A DNA stretch of 64,000 nt from the NCBI GenBank assembly GCA_963741615.1, contig CAVUIU010000019.1:124001-188000 (forward strand), read 5' to 3'. Source of the stretch: UBA9676 sp963741615 (lineage in GTDB: Bacteria > Actinomycetota > Actinomycetes > Streptosporangiales > Streptosporangiaceae). The position numbers were made by a program, and so were the translations under genes. This document shows, in pieces, positions 62,512 to 64,000 of the stretch (positions within the stretch are counted from its first letter, which is position 1; each line of letters opens with the position of its first letter). The notes below the pieces were generated by a model. The model was not told the DNA's origin and did no database searches. It saw only the letters and a program-made list of their open reading frames with translations.

Positions 62512-64000
62512 TGTGCGGCCTCCCCCTCCCACGGCAGCGGCTCCCCGCCCGGCGCCGCCTGGCCATGGTGACGCGTGATCGCCGCGCCAGCCACCTCACG
62601 GTCGTCGAACGGGATCACCGAGGCGCCGATGTACTGGCCACGTTCGTGCCCCTTGCCCGCCACCACGACCACGTCCCCCTTGCCGGCCATGGCGACGGCC
62701 AGGCCGATCGCCGCGGCCCGGTCGGGCTCGACGATCACCCGGGCCCGCTGTGGCTGTGGCACGGTGAGCACTCCCGCCAGCATCTCCGCCAGTATCGCCA
62801 GTGGATCCTCCGAACGCGGATTGTCGCTGGTGAGAATCGCCGTGTCCGCCAGGCGGGCCGCGGCGGCACCCATCAGCGGCCGCTTGGCCCGGTCCCGGTC
62901 GCCACCGCAGCCAAGCACGATGCACAGCCGCCCACCGGTGACCGGGCGCAGGGCGCGCAGCACCGCTTCGACCGCACCTGGCTTGTGAGAATAGTCCACC
63001 AGCAGGGTGAAATCCTGCCCCGCCTCCACGCGCTCCAGGCGGCCGGGAACCCCGGGGCAGGCGGCCACTCCTGCGACCGCGGTGGCCACGTGGACGCCCG
63101 CTTCCACCAGGGCGACGACGGCGCCCATGGCGTTGGCGACGTTGTAACGGCCGGGCAGGGCCACCGACGCGTCCGCCTCCACCCCGCCCGGGCCGATAAT
63201 ACGGAACGAACTGCCGTCCGCGCCCGTCCGGACGTCGGCGGCCCGCCAGTCGGCGGCCGGGTCGCCCTCGGCAGAAAAGGTCGTGACCGGGATGCGCGCC
63301 GCCTCCGCCAGCTGGCGGCCGTATGCGTCGTCGGTGTTCACCACGCCCAGCCGGGTGTAGGCGGGCGTGAACAGGGCGGCCTTCGCGGCGAAGTACTCGT
63401 CGAGGCTGCCGTGAAAGTCCAGGTGGTCCTGGGACAGGTTGGTGAAGACCGCGACATCGTAGGCGGTCCCGCTGACCCGCCCGAGCGCCAGTGCGTGGCT
63501 GGACACCTCCATCGCCGCCGCGGTGACGCCCCGGGAAACCATGACGGAGAACAATGCCTGCAGGTCGGTCGCCTCCGGGGTGGTGAGGCTGCTGGCGGTG
63601 GTCAGGTCCCCCACCCGGGTCTCCACCCCGCCTGCCAGCCCGGTCAGATGACCGGCCCGGCGCAGCCCCGCCTCAAGCAGGTAGGTGGTGGTGGTCTTGC
63701 CGCTGGTGCCGGTCACGCCGATGAGCAGCAGGGCCCCCGACGGATGCCGGTACACCCAGTCCGCCACCTCCCCCAGCCGGGCACGGGGATCGGCGACCAC
63801 GAACACCGGCAGCCCGCACCGCCGGGCATCAGTCCGCCCGGCCGGATCGGTGAGGACCGCCACGGCGCCCGCCCGCGCCGCGTCCGGGCAGAACTCCGCC
63901 CCGTGGTGGTGGCCGCCGGGCAGCGCCGCGTAGAGGTCACCGGGCCGGACCCGGCGCGAATCGTGGGTGACGCCGGTCACCAGCGGCGGGCCGCCGGGCC
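62508..64000 (-). CDS. murE: MurE, UDP-MurNAc-tripeptide synthetase (N-terminus beyond the window)
   Basis: Adds the third amino acid of the wall peptide. The gene extends past the right edge; the visible 497 codons begin at PLVTGVTHDSRRVRPGDL, an internal motif of the N-domain. The ATP site GVTGTSGKTTTTYL, the UDP-MurNAc-binding NLSQDHLDFHG with a carbamylated-Lys region YFAAKAALF, and the amino acid selectivity motif TSDNPRSEDP are present. The DNPRxEDP form is that of meso-diaminopimelate enzymes, so the organism probably has DAP-type peptidoglycan. A GTG at 63980 is internal, not the start. Confidence 0.95.
   Translation of the reverse strand, partial: PGGPPLVTGVTHDSRRVRPGDLYAALPGGHHHGAEFCPDAARAGAVAVLTDPAGRTDARRCGLPVFVVADPRARLGEVADWVYRHPSGALLLIGVTGTSGKTTTTYLLEAGLRRAGHLTGLAGGVETRVGDLTTASSLTTPEATDLQALFSVMVSRGVTAAAMEVSSHALALGRVSGTAYDVAVFTNLSQDHLDFHGSLDEYFAAKAALFTPAYTRLGVVNTDDAYGRQLAEAARIPVTTFSAEGDPAADWRAADVRTGADGSSFRIIGPGGVEADASVALPGRYNVANAMGAVVALVEAGVHVATAVAGVAACPGVPGRLERVEAGQDFTLLVDYSHKPGAVEAVLRALRPVTGGRLCIVLGCGGDRDRAKRPLMGAAAARLADTAILTSDNPRSEDPLAILAEMLAGVLTVPQPQRARVIVEPDRAAAIGLAVAMAGKGDVVVVAGKGHERGQYIGASVIPFDDREVAGAAITRHHGQAAPGGEPLPWEGEAAQ

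Overview
The window is a contiguous piece of a high-GC actinobacterial chromosome. The evidence is the strongly G/C-biased third codon positions, the frequent GTG/TTG starts, ATGA/GTGA stop-start overlaps, and marker genes and neighbourhoods known from Actinobacteria: PdtaR-type ANTAR regulator, PriA, polyphosphate glucokinase, sepF-yggT-divIVA beside ftsZ, and parA-xerD-ald-nudix-pyrG. I see no phage, transposase, plasmid or CRISPR sequence. The genus cannot be fixed from the sequence; nothing contradicts a Streptomyces/Streptosporangium-like relative.

Layout. 0-8.3 kb (minus strand): parA (cut by the window edge), xerD, ald, a Nudix hydrolase and pyrG, then a DMT-type membrane protein and uvrB. 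8.3-13.7 kb: coaE, rpsA and polA. 13.7-16.8 kb: a secreted aldose 1-epimerase with a TTA codon, a hotdog thioesterase and PdtaR, followed by an unusual tRNA. 16.9-28.9 kb: a long minus-strand run of gltD, gltB, lgt, trpA, trpB, trpC, two membrane proteins and hisI. 29.0-30.7 kb: a short plus-strand insert (mycothiol-type DinB-fold protein and ppgK). 30.8-36.7 kb: the histidine operon hisD-hisC/hisB-hisH-priA-ridA-hisF. 36.7-39.4 kb: a membrane protein and a two-gene ABC exporter. 39.4-45.4 kb: dnaE, rluD, lspA and a TraR/DksA zinc protein. 45.6-49.1 kb: a T-box leader and ileS on the plus strand. 49.2-64 kb: the division and wall cluster read leftwards as murE, mraY, ftsW, murG, murC, ftsQ, ftsZ, yggS, sepF, yggT, divIVA and a 999-residue low-complexity membrane protein.

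The metabolic genes fit together: glutamate synthase supplies nitrogen next to Trp and His synthesis; PriA can serve both pathways, and no separate trpF is present here. The right third makes lipid-linked peptidoglycan precursors and positions the Z-ring and growth poles.

Most of the window is housekeeping, and I do not see a new defence or mobile system. The points that deserve attention are: hisC and hisB joined in one open frame, with a tandem repeat at the joint and an internal ribosome site; in-frame minisatellites at the ends of several unrelated genes; a 65-bp palindrome inside the hisD tail; the huge disordered membrane protein with a C-terminal Cys/His motif beside divIVA; a frameshift in ftsW; the absence of murF, murD and pgeF from an otherwise standard cluster; a Leu-anticodon tRNA with a short variable loop; and an lspA gene that appears to start with CTG.
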